Shown here one piece after another: positions 26,925 to 36,065 of a stretch of 64,000 nt of DNA. The stretch is taken from assembly GCA_963844395.1 (NCBI GenBank), contig CAWJNX010000002.1, positions 682,001-746,000 on the forward strand, written 5' to 3'. Both the position numbers and the translations under genes were made by a program. Numbering within the stretch: position 1 is the first letter of the stretch; each line of letters opens with the position of its first letter. This DNA comes from VRUE01 sp963844395. Lineage in GTDB: Bacteria > Actinomycetota > Thermoleophilia > Solirubrobacterales > 70-9. The notes beneath the pieces were generated by a model. It searched no databases, had not been told where the DNA came from, and worked only from the letters and a program-made list of their open reading frames with translations.

Positions 26925-28043
26925 ATGAGCGATTCCGACCGGCGCAACGGCGCCGTGAAGGTCGCCTTCTTTCCGATGCACCCGGTTGACGATCGGGCCA
27001 CCGGCACCTTCTGCGTGCTGCCCGCGACCAGAGCGGCCGACCGAGGCGTGGAGGGGCACCTCTTCCCCCCGTCCAGCCCCAAACTCTACGAGGCCTTCTA
27101 CCGGCGCAAAACGCGAGGCTGGCGGATCCGGGCGGCAATCTACTGGTACCTGATCGTGTTGCCTCGTCGCCTGGTGCAGCTCCTGCGCGCGCGGCGCCAC
27201 GACGTGATCTTCGTGCAGCGCTCGATGTTCCGCTGGCGCTCGCCCCCGGCGATGGAGTGGCTCGCCCGCCGCCTCACCGGCTTGCCGATCGCCTACCACC
27301 TCGACGACGGAATCTGGCTCGCCGCGCGCCGGCGCTGGTCGGAGGATCGCTGCCGCTTGGCGACGACAGTCGTCACCGGCAATAAGGTGATCGCCGAGTT
27401 CGCCGAGGCGGTGGGAACGCCGGTCGCACCGATCGAGTACGCCGTCGACGCATCCGCCTACCCGGTCAAGCGACACGAGGAGCGCTCGCCGGTGGTCATC
27501 GGCTACACCGGGATTGCGCCTGACGAACACCTGGCACCGATCGTGGAGCCGCTGCGGGAAGTCTGCGAGGCGACCGGGGCGCGGGTTAAGGCGATCGGCG
27601 GCCTGCGCCGCCCCGAGCTCGGCGGGCTGGATTCCCATCTGGACTGGCAGCCTTGGAACCCCGACGATGAGCATTCCTGGGCGGCTGACTTCGACATCGG
27701 CGTGATGCCGCTCTCCGACACTGCGCTGCACCGGACCAAGGAGCCGCTCAAGGTCAAGGAGTACATGGCCGCCGGCCTGCCGATCGTGCTCTCCCCGGTC
27801 GGGCACAACTGCCGCGTCGTCACTGACGGCAGCGAGGGGTTCTTCGCGTCGAGCCATGAGGAGTGGCGCCAGCGCCTCGAACGCCTCGTCGGCGACGTGC
27901 AGTTGCGCGCCGAGCTGGGCCGCAACGGTCGCGAGCTGATCCTCAGCCGCTACGACCTGCCCCGCCTGCTCGACGAGCTGGCCGCGCTTTTCCACCGTCT
28001 GGCGGCGGAATCCGACACGGCCCGCCAGGGCACCGGCACCTGA
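26925..28043 (+). CDS. GT4-like glycosyltransferase
   Basis: 372 residues with a GT-B layout. The N-terminal domain starts VKVAFFPMHPVDDRATGTFC and includes RRHDVIFVQRSMF and IAYHLDDGIW. The C-terminal nucleotide-sugar domain has VIGYTGIAPDEHLAPIVEPL, DFDIGVMPLSDTALHRTKEP (the acidic loop) and KVKEYMAAGLPIVLSPVG, the conserved E-x7-E region that contacts the donor. It would add a sugar to the growing lipid-linked repeat unit on the cytoplasmic side. It lies 8 bases after the polymerase-like gene and 27 before the flippase gene, so all three are probably one operon. Confidence 0.83.
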   Translation: MSDSDRRNGAVKVAFFPMHPVDDRATGTFCVLPATRAADRGVEGHLFPPSSPKLYEAFYRRKTRGWRIRAAIYWYLIVLPRRLVQLLRARRHDVIFVQRSMFRWRSPPAMEWLARRLTGLPIAYHLDDGIWLAARRRWSEDRCRLATTVVTGNKVIAEFAEAVGTPVAPIEYAVDASAYPVKRHEERSPVVIGYTGIAPDEHLAPIVEPLREVCEATGARVKAIGGLRRPELGGLDSHLDWQPWNPDDEHSWAADFDIGVMPLSDTALHRTKEPLKVKEYMAAGLPIVLSPVGHNCRVVTDGSEGFFASSHEEWRQRLERLVGDVQLRAELGRNGRELILSRYDLPRLLDELAALFHRLAAESDTARQGTGT

Positions 28044-28070
28044 CCCCGGCGGAACTATCGTTCCCTCGTC

Positions 28071-29474
28071 GTGAAGCCCAACTCCGACGAGAAGCCGGCC
28101 GCCGTGAACCCGACGCTTCTTGCCGAGGGTCCGGACGCGGCTGAGGTTCCCGATGTGGAGACGGGTGGCGGGGCTGCGGTGCCGATGGTCGGCAGCTTTG
28201 CCGCGACCGGCGTCATCCAGCTGATCCAGGCGGTGATCGGCGTTCTGCTGGCGCGCATCCTCGGCCCCGAAGACCGCGGCGAGCTGGCAGCGGTGATCCT
28301 CTGGCCGACCCTGCTGACGACGGTCGGCAGCCTCGGCCTCGCTCAATCGGCGACCTACCACGCCGCGCGGGCCCCGCGCCTCGGGATCCTGGTGGGAAGC
28401 ACGCTTGCCGTCGCCGCGGTCGACGCGGTCCTGCTGATCGGAATCGGATGGGCGATCCTGCCGCTCGCCCTTGGTGGGCACGAGGACTCGGTCGTCCGCG
28501 ACGCGCAGCTGTTCCTGACCGCGTTCGTGCCGCTCAACCTCGCCGCGGTGTCGATGATGTCGATCCTCAACGGCAGCCATCGGTTCGCCTGGTTCCAGGC
28601 CCTGCGGGTGATCCTGATCGGTACCACGGTGCTCGGCATCGTCTTCCTCGCCGTTACGGGATCGATGACGATCGGCTCCGCCGCCGCCGCCTACATCGGC
28701 GGTTACCTCGTCACCGCGGCACTGGCGCTGGCTGTGGTCCTGCGCTCGGTCGGTCGTGAGATCGGTTTCAGCGGCGAGACCGTGCGTGGCCTGCTCGGCT
28801 TCGGCTGGCGCAGTCAGCTCAGCACCAGCATGTGGACCTTCAACGAGCGAGCCGACCAGCTGGTCATCTCGGTCTTCTTCAGTCCGGTCAGCCTCGGTCT
28901 CTATGTCGTTGCCGTCACCCTCACCTCGCTGACCACGCTGGTCGGCTTCTCCTTCGCGCTGGTGGCCCTGCCGATGATCGCCCGCCTCGAGAGCCTCGCC
29001 GAGCGTCAGCGGATGGCCCGCTTGATCGTTGCGGCGACGTGGCTCTGCGCAACCGCGGTCTCGATTCCGATCTTCATCGCCGAGCCGGCGTTGATCAGGC
29101 TGCTGTTCGGCGAGGACTTCGCCGACGCCGCCGGCGTCGGTCGCGTTCTTCTCGTCGCCGGAATCGTCTTTGCCCTCAACCGGGTGCTCGAGGCGGTGCT
29201 GCAAGCCGTCGGCAGGCCGCTCGAGTCGAGCCTGGGCGAGGGCCTGGCCCTGGCGATGACCGCTGCCGGCCTGGCCGTTCTCCTGCCGACGATGGGAATC
29301 ATGGGCGCCGGTGTGACCTCGCTGCTTGCCTACTCCGCCAGTTCCGCCTTCATGGTCTTCCGCGCCGCCAAAGCACTGGAGATGCCGAAGCTGCGCCTGC
29401 TCGCGCCCGAACGCGGGATGCTCGCCAAGATTCGCTCCCTGGGCCGCCTCGTGCCGGGCTTCGGCGCACCCTAG
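28071..29474 (+). CDS. Polysaccharide flippase (Wzx/MATE-like)
   Basis: 467 residues from GTG 28071, with about 12 transmembrane segments starting after a 40-residue cytoplasmic tail. VGSFAATGVIQLIQAVIGVL opens the first pair, ILGPEDRGELAAVILWPTLL is the loop typical of the oligosaccharide flippase family, and QLVISVFFSPVSLGLYVVAV and GVTSLLAYSASSAFMVFRAA follow. The family moves lipid-linked repeat units across the membrane. It sits between the glycosyltransferase and rmlA, as expected in a Wzx/Wzy-dependent locus. Confidence 0.85.
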   Translation: MKPNSDEKPAAVNPTLLAEGPDAAEVPDVETGGGAAVPMVGSFAATGVIQLIQAVIGVLLARILGPEDRGELAAVILWPTLLTTVGSLGLAQSATYHAARAPRLGILVGSTLAVAAVDAVLLIGIGWAILPLALGGHEDSVVRDAQLFLTAFVPLNLAAVSMMSILNGSHRFAWFQALRVILIGTTVLGIVFLAVTGSMTIGSAAAAYIGGYLVTAALALAVVLRSVGREIGFSGETVRGLLGFGWRSQLSTSMWTFNERADQLVISVFFSPVSLGLYVVAVTLTSLTTLVGFSFALVALPMIARLESLAERQRMARLIVAATWLCATAVSIPIFIAEPALIRLLFGEDFADAAGVGRVLLVAGIVFALNRVLEAVLQAVGRPLESSLGEGLALAMTAAGLAVLLPTMGIMGAGVTSLLAYSASSAFMVFRAAKALEMPKLRLLAPERGMLAKIRSLGRLVPGFGAP

Positions 29475-29508
29475 GCAGGTTCCGGCTGCCTGTAGGGTTG
29501 CGCCTCGA

Positions 29509-30588
29509 ATGGAGGCCCTGAAGGGACTGATCCTCTCCGGCGGCGCCGGAACCCGGCTGCGCCCCATCACCCACACCTCGGCGAAGCAGCTCGTGCCCGT
29601 CGCCAACAAGCCCGTGCTCTTCTACGGGATCGAGGCGCTGGTCGACGCGGGGGTGACGGAGATCGGGATCATCATCGCGCCGGAGACCGGCGAGGAGATC
29701 CGCGCCGCGGCCGGCGACGGCTCCCAGTTCGGCGCCGAGATCACCTACATCGTCCAGGACGCGCCGAAGGGCCTCGCCCACGCCGTGCTGACCGCGGAGG
29801 ACTTCCTCGGCGACTCGCCCTTCGTCATGTACCTCGGCGACAACCTGCTCGCCGACGGCCTGCGCGGCCTCGTCGCCACCTTCCGCGAGGCCGAGCCCGA
29901 CGCGCTGATCCTGCTCACCCCGGTCGACGACCCGCAGCTCCTACGGCGTCGCCGAGCTCGACGGGGAGCGGATCGTGCGGCTGGTCGAGAAGCCCAAAGA
30001 CCCGCCCTCGAACCTGGCGCTGGTCGGCGTCTACCTCTTCGGCCCTTCGATCTTCGACGCCGCCCGCGCCCTGGAGCCCTCCTGGCGCGGCGAGCTGGAG
30101 ATCACCGAGGCGATCCAGTCGCTGATCGAGGACGGCCACACGGTCCGCTCGGAGGTCGTCAGCGGCTGGTGGAAGGACACCGGCCAGCTCGCCGACATGC
30201 TGGAGGCCAACCGGCTGGTGCTGGAGGAGGTCGAGACGCGGCTCGACGGCGAGGTCGACGAGGCCTCGCGGGTCGAGGGCCGGGTCGTCGTCGAGGCCGG
30301 CGCCACAGTCTCAGCGGCTCGGTCGTCCGCGGTCCCGCGGTGATCGGCGCCGGCGCCCGCATCGAGGACGCCTACGTCGGCCCCTACACCTCGATCGGCG
30401 AGAACGTGCGGATCTGCCGCTCCGAAATCGAGCACTCGATCGTCCTCTCCGGATCGGTGGTCGAGGACCTCGGCACGCGGATGGAGGCGAGCCTGCTGGG
30501 CCGCGAAGTGAAGCTGACCCGCAGCGACGGGATGCCGAAGACGCTGCGGATGCTGGTCGGCGACAAGTCCGAGATCAAGATCATCTGA
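29509..30588 (+). CDS. rmlA: Glucose-1-phosphate thymidylyltransferase, long form (frameshifts)
   Basis: First step of dTDP-L-rhamnose synthesis: dTTP plus glucose-1-phosphate gives dTDP-glucose. The nucleotide signature LILSGGAGTRLRPITHTSAK is at residues 6-25, followed by PVANKPVLFYGIEAL, YIVQDAPKGLAHAVL and VMYLGDNLL. The frame shifts near 29942 (+1) to SYGVAELDGERIVRLVEKPK and GWWKDTGQLADMLEANRLVL, and returns near 30308 to a left-handed beta-helix tail (GPAVIGAGARIEDAYVGPYT). The tail makes it the long actinobacterial/archaeal type of about 355 residues. The first gene of rmlA-rmlD-rmlB-rmlC. Confidence 0.85.
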   Translation: MEALKGLILSGGAGTRLRPITHTSAKQLVPVANKPVLFYGIEALVDAGVTEIGIIIAPETGEEIRAAAGDGSQFGAEITYIVQDAPKGLAHAVLTAEDFLGDSPFVMYLGDNLLADGLRGLVATFREAEPDALILLTPVDDPQLLRRRRARRGADRAAGREAQRPALEPGAGRRLPLRPFDLRRRPRPGALLARRAGDHRGDPVADRGRPHGPLGGRQRLVEGHRPARRHAGGQPAGAGGGRDAARRRGRRGLAGRGPGRRRGRRHSLSGSVVRGPAVIGAGARIEDAYVGPYTSIGENVRICRSEIEHSIVLSGSVVEDLGTRMEASLLGREVKLTRSDGMPKTLRMLVGDKSEIKII

Positions 30589-30601
30589 TGGGCCGCTCGC
30601 G

Positions 30602-31458
30602 ATGAAGGTCCTGGTCACCGGCGCCGCCGGGATGCTCGGCCGCGACGTGGTGCTCGCCGCCGGCAACGCCGGCCACGACGTGGTCGGCTTCGGGCGCAAC
30701 GAGCTGGACGTCACCGACGCCGCCGCGGTCGAGCAGAAGCTCGAGCCAGGAGCGCCCCGACGTCGTCGTCAACTGCGCCGCCTGGACCGACGTCGACGGC
30801 GCCGAGGAGGCCGAGGAGGCGGCGACCGCGGTCAACGGCGCCGGTGCCGGGAACGTCGCCGCCGCCGCCGCGGCGCTCGGCGCCAGCGTCGTCTACGTCT
30901 CCAGCGACTACGTCTTCGACGGCGCCAAGGGCGCGCCCTACGTCGAGACCGACCAGACCGCGCCGCTCTCCGCCTACGGTCGCAGCAAGCTGGCCGGCGA
31001 GGAGGCGACCGCCGCGGCCAACAAGCGCCACTTCATCGTCCGCTCGGCCGGGCTGTTCGGGATCGGCGGCCGCAACTTCGTCGAGACGATGCTGCGGCTG
31101 GCCGCCGACCACGGCGAGGTCCTGGTCGTCCGCGACCAGGTCGGCTCGCCGACCTACACCTGGCACCTCGCCTACGGCATCGTCCGCCTGATCGAGGGGG
31201 TCGAGTTCGGCATCCACCACATGGCCGCCGCCGGCGCCTGCTCCTGGTACGAGTTCGCGCGCGAGATCTTCGAGCAGGCCAAGGTCGAGTGCAAGGTGCT
31301 CTCGGCGACCACCGAGATGCTCGGCCGCCCCGCCCCGCGGCCGCCCTACTCGGCGCTGGCCAGCCAGCGCGAGCACGCGATCGAGCTGCCCTCCTGGCAG
31401 GACGGCCTGGCCGCCTACCTCGTCCCAGCGCCGAGCCGAGATCGAGGCTGCGGCATGA
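30602..31458 (+). CDS. rmlD: dTDP-4-dehydrorhamnose reductase (frameshifts)
   Basis: Last step of dTDP-L-rhamnose synthesis, an NAD(P)H-dependent SDR. It begins MKVLVTGAAGMLGRDVVLAA. After a +1 shift near 30742 it continues PDVVVNCAAWTDVDGAEEAE, VVYVSSDYVFDGAKGAPYVE, YGRSKLAGEE (catalytic Tyr-Lys) and IVRSAGLFGIGGRNFVETML. As written the frame then runs into rmlB without a stop. One more +1 correction near 31430 gives an end QRRAEIEAAA with TGA at 31456-31458, overlapping the rmlB ATG as ATGA. That is the normal coupling in this operon, so a fusion is unlikely. Confidence 0.83.
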
Positions 31459-32440
31459 GGCTGCTGGTCACCGGCGCCGCCGGCTTCATCGGCTCGACCT
31501 ACGTGCGCCTGGTCGGCGAGGAGCACGAGGTCGTCGTGCTCGACAAGCTCACCTACGCGGGCCGCCGCGAGAACCTGCCCGAGGACGTCGAGCTGGTGGT
31601 CGGCGGGATCGAGGACCCGGCGATCGTCCGCGAGGCGATGGAGGGCTGCGACGCGGTCGTCAACTTCGCCGCCGAGTCGCACGTCGACCGCTCGATCGAC
31701 GACCAGGACGCCTTCGCCCGCACCCACGTGATCGGCACCGGCACGCTGCTCGACGCCGCCCGCGAGCTGGGGGTGGAGCCGCTACCTGCAGGTCTCCACC
31801 GACGAGGTCTACGGCTCGATCGAGTCCGGCTCCTTCACCGAGACCTCGCCGCTCGACCCCTCCTCGCCCTACTCGGCGACCAAGGCGGCCGGCGACCTGC
31901 TCGTCTCCGCCCACGTCCACACCTACGGGATCGAGGCCTCGATCGTGCCGCGGCTCCAACAACTACGGCCCGCGCCAGTACCCCGAGAAGCTGATCCCGC
32001 TGATGGTGCTGAACGCCCTGCACGGCGACTCGCTGCCGGTCTACGGCGACGGCCGCCAGGTCCGCAACTGGCTCTACGTCGAGGACTTCTGCCGCGGCAT
32101 CCACACCGTGCTGACGAAGGGCCGGCCGGGCGAGGCCTACAACGTCGGCGGCCCCGACGAGTGCGAGAACATCGAGGTGGTCAAGCGGGTGATCGAGCTG
32201 ACCGGCGCCGACGAGTCGCTGATCGAGTACGTCAAGGACCGCCCCGGCCACGACCGCCGCTACTCGCTCGCCTCCGACAAGCTCCGCGACGAGCTGGGCT
32301 GGGAGGCGCAGGTCCACTTCGCCGAGGGCCTCGAGCGCACCGTGCGGTGGTACCGCGAGAACGAGGAGTGGTGGGGGCCGATCCGCTCCGGCGAGTACCG
32401 CGAGTACTACGAAAAGCAGTACGGCAAGGCGCTCGGCTGA
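31455..32440 (+). CDS. rmlB: dTDP-glucose 4,6-dehydratase (frameshifts)
   Basis: Second step of the pathway. NAD site MRLLVTGAAGFIGSTYVRL; VVNFAAESHVDRSI is the family signature. Following +1 shifts near 31782 and 31953 come YLQVSTDEVYGSIESGSFTE (catalytic Thr-Asp-Glu), YSATKAAGDLL (Tyr-x3-Lys), NNYGPRQYPEKLIPLMVLNA, GDGRQVRNWLYVEDFCRGI and a complete C-terminus ending YYEKQYGKALG. About 328 residues when corrected, the usual length. Both shifts read as one extra C next to a CGC codon. It overlaps rmlD by ATGA and rmlC by TGATG. Confidence 0.87.
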
Positions 32441-32988
32441 TGCCGGAGCGGCTGCCGACGAAGCTCGACGGGGTCGTCCTGCTCGAGCCGCAGGTCCACG
32501 GCGACGAGCGCGGCTTCATGGTCGAGACCTACCGCCGCGACGCCTGGGCCGAGCTGGGGGTCGAGGTCGAGTTCGTCCAGCACAACCACTCGCGCTCGGC
32601 GCGGGGCACCCTGCGCGGCCTCCATTTCCAGACCGAGCCGGGCCAGGCGAAGCTGGTCCGCTGCCCGCGCGGCCGCGTCTTCGACGTCGCCGTCGACCTG
32701 CGCCGCGACTCGCCCACCTACGGCCAGTGGGAGGGCCACGTCCTCGACGACGAGGCCCACCGCCAGCTCTTCGTCCCGGCCGGCTTCGGCCACGGCTTCG
32801 CCGTGCTCAGCGACGTCGCCGACGTCGCCTACCAGCTCTCCAGCCTCTACGACCCGGCCACCGAGTCCGGGATCGCCTGGGACGACCCGGACGTCGGCGT
32901 CGAGTGGCCGGTCGACGAGCCGCTGCTCAGCGAGCGCGACAAGGCGGCGCCCCGGCTCGCCGAGGTGGCCGACTCGCTGCCCTTCTGA
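32440..32988 (+). CDS. rmlC: dTDP-4-dehydrorhamnose 3,5-epimerase
   Basis: 182 residues of a cupin. Signatures are PQVHGDERGFMVETYRRDAW, VQHNHSRSARGTLRGLHFQ (the catalytic His is in LRGLHFQ), CPRGRVFDVAVDLRRDSPTY and LFVPAGFGHGFAVLSD. The catalytic Tyr is expected in the segment AYQLSSLYDP. It is intact, unlike its three partner genes. Its ATG overlaps the rmlB stop (TGATG), so translation is probably coupled. Confidence 0.93.
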   Translation: MPERLPTKLDGVVLLEPQVHGDERGFMVETYRRDAWAELGVEVEFVQHNHSRSARGTLRGLHFQTEPGQAKLVRCPRGRVFDVAVDLRRDSPTYGQWEGHVLDDEAHRQLFVPAGFGHGFAVLSDVADVAYQLSSLYDPATESGIAWDDPDVGVEWPVDEPLLSERDKAAPRLAEVADSLPF

Positions 32989-33011
32989 GCCGTGCCCGGT
33001 CGAGCCGCGGA

Positions 33012-33017
33012 TAACCT
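33012..33017 (+). promoter_or_regulatory. -10 box, leaderless acyltransferase transcript
   Basis: TAACCT lies 6 bases before ATG 33024 with no ribosome binding site between, the same arrangement as at 10238, 39485, 44751, 45912 and 54083. Confidence 0.5.
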
Positions 33018-33023
33018 TTCGCC

Positions 33024-34175
33024 ATGAGCGAGGCCGCCGGTGCCCGGATCCACTCGATGGATGCTCTGCGGGCCTCGACGATGTTCCTGCTCCTGCCGGT
33101 CCATGCGGCCAACCTGTCGGCGGTCAACGGACACGAGGGGGCCTGGCCTACCGCCGTCTTCTGGGTCGTCCACATCTTCCGTCTGCCGCTCTTCTTCGCG
33201 ATGTCCGGTTTCTTCCTGGCGCTCCTGCTTGCACGCAAAGGACTGGGTCAAACCGCGCGCAACCGCACCCTCCGCATCGTCGTCCCCCTGCTCGTCGGAC
33301 TGGTGACCCTGATGCCGTTGACGCTCTTCCTTGCGCAGCAGACCGGCACGGTGACCTCCAACGACGGCGTCCCCACGGGCAGTGCCTTCACCTTCGAGCC
33401 CGGCTTCCTCTGGTTCCTCTGGTACCTGCTGATCATCGACGGAGCCGCGATCGCCCTCTACCTGGGTGCGCCGCGGCTCCTGCGCGCGGCGGGCGTCCGC
33501 CTCCGCGGCCTCCTCGCGCGCCCTCCCGGCGGAATCCTCCTGCTCGCCGTTCCGACCACGGTCGCCCTCTGGCCGGCGCCGACCTGGACGGCGGGCGCAG
33601 CCGTCAACACCTACCTGCCCGACCTACCGGCCCTCGCTTACTACGCAATCTTCTTCGCACTCGGGGCGACCCTGTTCGCGCACCGCGAGCTGGTCGCGGA
33701 GGCCGGCCGCAACGCTTGGCGCTGGGCGGGCTGGGCGCTCGTCGCCGCGCTGCCGGCAGGGCTCCTGTTCACCCTTCACAACTCCGGACACGGCTCGCAC
33801 CCACTCGTCCACGGGCTCGCTCTGATGACCTACGCAATCGCGACCTGGGCCAGCCTGATCGCCCTGGTCGGTCTCGCCGACCGCTACCTCGACCGCCCGC
33901 GGCCCCGGCTCAGATACCTGGCCGACTCCTCCTACTGGATCTATCTCTCCCACCTGCCGGCGATGGTGCTCGCCGTCGCGCTGCTCGGAGCCACGTCGCT
34001 CGGCACCGCCCCGCAGTTCGTCCTGATCACCGCGATTCCACTGGCCTTCTCGCTGTTCACCTACCCGATCCTCGTCCGCTACACGGCGATCGGCCGCATC
34101 CTCAACGGCCCGCGCGCCCGTCCGCGACGGCGCCGGACCTTCCGTTCCAGGCCGGCCCTACGCGCCTCCGCCTGA
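33024..34175 (+). CDS. Acyltransferase family membrane protein (OpgC/MdoC-like)
   Basis: 383 residues and about 10 transmembrane helices. The N-terminal RIHSMDALRASTMFLLLPVH carries the conserved D-x-L-R-x of acyltransferase-3 proteins, and PLFFAMSGFFLALLLARKGL follows. The C-terminal half has YLADSSYWIYLSHLPAMVLA, typical of glucan-modifying OpgC proteins. Such enzymes add acetyl, succinyl or other acyl groups to exported polysaccharide, which suits this locus. Its final 18 bases overlap the convergent glycosyltransferase. Confidence 0.83.
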   Translation: MSEAAGARIHSMDALRASTMFLLLPVHAANLSAVNGHEGAWPTAVFWVVHIFRLPLFFAMSGFFLALLLARKGLGQTARNRTLRIVVPLLVGLVTLMPLTLFLAQQTGTVTSNDGVPTGSAFTFEPGFLWFLWYLLIIDGAAIALYLGAPRLLRAAGVRLRGLLARPPGGILLLAVPTTVALWPAPTWTAGAAVNTYLPDLPALAYYAIFFALGATLFAHRELVAEAGRNAWRWAGWALVAALPAGLLFTLHNSGHGSHPLVHGLALMTYAIATWASLIALVGLADRYLDRPRPRLRYLADSSYWIYLSHLPAMVLAVALLGATSLGTAPQFVLITAIPLAFSLFTYPILVRYTAIGRILNGPRARPRRRRTFRSRPALRASA

Positions 34176-35044
34176 GCCCCGCCCGCCGCCCAGCGCGGTG
34201 ATCCCCAGGCTGAGGGCGAGTTTGGCGCCGATCCCCGCGTAGACGGCGAGGTTGACGAGGGGATTGTGCTCGGGTGCGTCGAAGCGCCGGTAGAAGCGGC
34301 CCATGCCGCGGTGGAAGGCGATTTCCTGCTTGCGGAGCGCGACGCTTGCCGCTGGAGCCTCCCTTGACATGGAGGGCCGTCCCGCCCGGCTCGTAGAAGA
34401 CCTTCCAGCCGGCCCGCCAGAAGCGGCGGCACCAATCGAGGTCCTCCATATACAGCCAGTACCCCTCGTCGAGCAGACCGACCTGGCGCACGGCCTCCGC
34501 CCGGCAGAGCATGAAGGCGCCGTTCACGGCGTTGACCTCGCCCGGCTCGTCGTCGCCGAGATGGGTCGCCCGGTACTGGGCGAGTGCCCCGGAAGCGTCG
34601 TTGCCGCGCCCGATTCCGGTGAAGTGGGCAAGGGCGCTGAGCGGCGTCGGGAAGGAGCGCTTGCAGGCATGGTCGAGCTCGCCCGTCTCGGTGACCAGCT
34701 TGCAGCCGACCATCCCGATTCGATCGTCAAAGCGCAGCCGAGCCAGCGCCGCATCCAGCGTTCCGGCGAAGACCTCGGTGTCGGGGTTGAGCAAGCAGGA
34801 CCGCCGCCGCCCCGTCCTCGCGCAGGACGACGTTGTTGGCGGCGGAGAAGCCGACGTTCGCGCAGCGGATCAACCGCACCGTGGGGAACTCGCGCTCGAC
34901 CATGTCGGGAGTCGAGTCGGGGCTGCCGCTGTCGACCACGGTCACCCGCATCGCGCCGCTCGCCGGATGCTCCTGCAGCGATCGCAGGCAGCGGCGCAGC
35001 AGCTCTTCGGCGCCGTGGCTGACGATGACCACCTCGAGGTCCAT
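34158..35044 (-). CDS. GT2 rhamnosyltransferase-like glycosyltransferase (frameshifts)
   Basis: About 295 residues over three frames. From ATG 35044: MDLEVVIVSHGAEELLRRCL, VTVVDSGSPDSTPDMVER and CANVGFSAANNVVLREDG. After a +1 shift near 34795: LNPDTEVFAGTLDAAL (the D-x-D-like metal site), VNAVNGAFMLCRAEAVRQVG and YWLYMEDLDWCRRFWRAGWK, the ED acceptor motif. After another +1 near 34365: VALRKQEIAFHRGMGRFYRR and a hydrophobic C-terminus. The WcaA/RfbN-like pattern fits transfer of rhamnose from dTDP-rhamnose made by the adjacent rml genes (inference). It is divergent from the next GT2 gene. Confidence 0.8.
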
Positions 35045-35071
35045 GCGGCGGCAACTGTAGCCTCACGGCGC

Positions 35072-36043
35072 GTGTCAGCGACGCAAGTGAGCCTGATTGC
35101 GACCCTGCGGGACGAGGCCGGCTCGATCCGCGGCTTCCTCGAGGGGCTGTTCCAGCAGTCCCGCCTGCCGGACGAGATCGTTCTCGTTCACGGCGGCTCC
35201 ACCGACGGGACCGTGGAGGAGATCGAACGCGCGAGGAGCGGGGCGCCGACCTCGATCCGGCTGATCGAGGCGCCGGGCGCCAACATCGCAACGGGGCGCA
35301 ACATCGCCATCGCCGCGGCCTCGCACGAGGTGATCGCAGTGACCGACGCCGGGACCCGTCCCAACCCGGACTGGCTCGAGAAGCTGGTCGTGCCGATCGA
35401 GCACGACGCCGGGGTCGGTGTCGCTTCGGGCTTCTTCCTGCCCGGCGGTTCCGGATGGCGGCAGCGCACGCTGGCGATCGCGATAACGCCGCAGCGGGAG
35501 GAGATCGACGCCGACGCGTTCCTGCCTTCGAGCCGTTCGGTTGCCTTCCGCCGCGAGTGGTGGCGGCAGGCAGGCGGCTACCCCGAGTGGCTGCGTCACT
35601 GCGAGGACCTCGTCTTCGACCTCGAGCTGCGCCGGGCGGGTGCCGCTTTCGTCTTCGTTCCCGATTCGATCGTGGTCTGGGACGCTCGGCCCGACCTGCG
35701 TTCCTTCGCGCGCCAGTACTTCAACTACGCGCGCGGCGACGGCCACGCGAATCTGTGGCCCAAACGGCACCTCCTCCGCTACTGCGCCTACGCTCTCGGC
35801 GCGCTCCTGCTGAGTCGCCGGGAGCCTCTGGCCTGGAGCGTCCTACTCCTCGGCTGGCTCGCTTACCAGGCGAAATTCTTGCGGCGGCTGACCCGAATCC
35901 CGCCGTCGCCGAAGCGCGGCGAGCGGCTGCGCGGGTTCGCCTATGTGCCCCTGGTCGTCACCGTCGGCGACCTGGCGAAGATGGTCGGCTACGCCGTCGG
36001 CACCTGGGAGCGCCTGCGCGGCAGACACGCTCCACCGAGCTGA
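35072..36043 (+). CDS. GT2 glycosyltransferase with C-terminal membrane segments
   Basis: 323 residues from GTG 35072. Segments are VSLIATLRDEAGSIRGFLEG, DEIVLVHGGSTDGTVEEIER, GRNIAIAAASHEVIAVTDAG (the TDAG metal-binding turn) and EWLRHCEDLVFDLELRRAG, the ED acceptor site. Hydrophobic stretches from about residue 235 (CAYALGALLLS, WSVLLLGWLAY) anchor it to the membrane. The frame is open well upstream of 35072, but that part is antisense to the divergent gene and is not family-like. The donor and acceptor are not evident. Confidence 0.82.
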   Translation: MSATQVSLIATLRDEAGSIRGFLEGLFQQSRLPDEIVLVHGGSTDGTVEEIERARSGAPTSIRLIEAPGANIATGRNIAIAAASHEVIAVTDAGTRPNPDWLEKLVVPIEHDAGVGVASGFFLPGGSGWRQRTLAIAITPQREEIDADAFLPSSRSVAFRREWWRQAGGYPEWLRHCEDLVFDLELRRAGAAFVFVPDSIVVWDARPDLRSFARQYFNYARGDGHANLWPKRHLLRYCAYALGALLLSRREPLAWSVLLLGWLAYQAKFLRRLTRIPPSPKRGERLRGFAYVPLVVTVGDLAKMVGYAVGTWERLRGRHAPPS

Positions 36044-36065
36044 GCGATGGGCGGGCGAGCCCCGA

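Noticed and set aside
26913..29609. 898-codon open frame on the minus strand
   Set aside because: It is antisense to the glycosyltransferase and flippase, has no domain, and its H/R/D/G-rich composition is typical of the reverse frame of high-GC genes.
30602..32440. Possible RmlD-RmlB fusion
   Set aside because: A +1 correction near 31430 restores an rmlD stop overlapping the rmlB ATG (ATGA); the in-frame join is therefore probably artificial.
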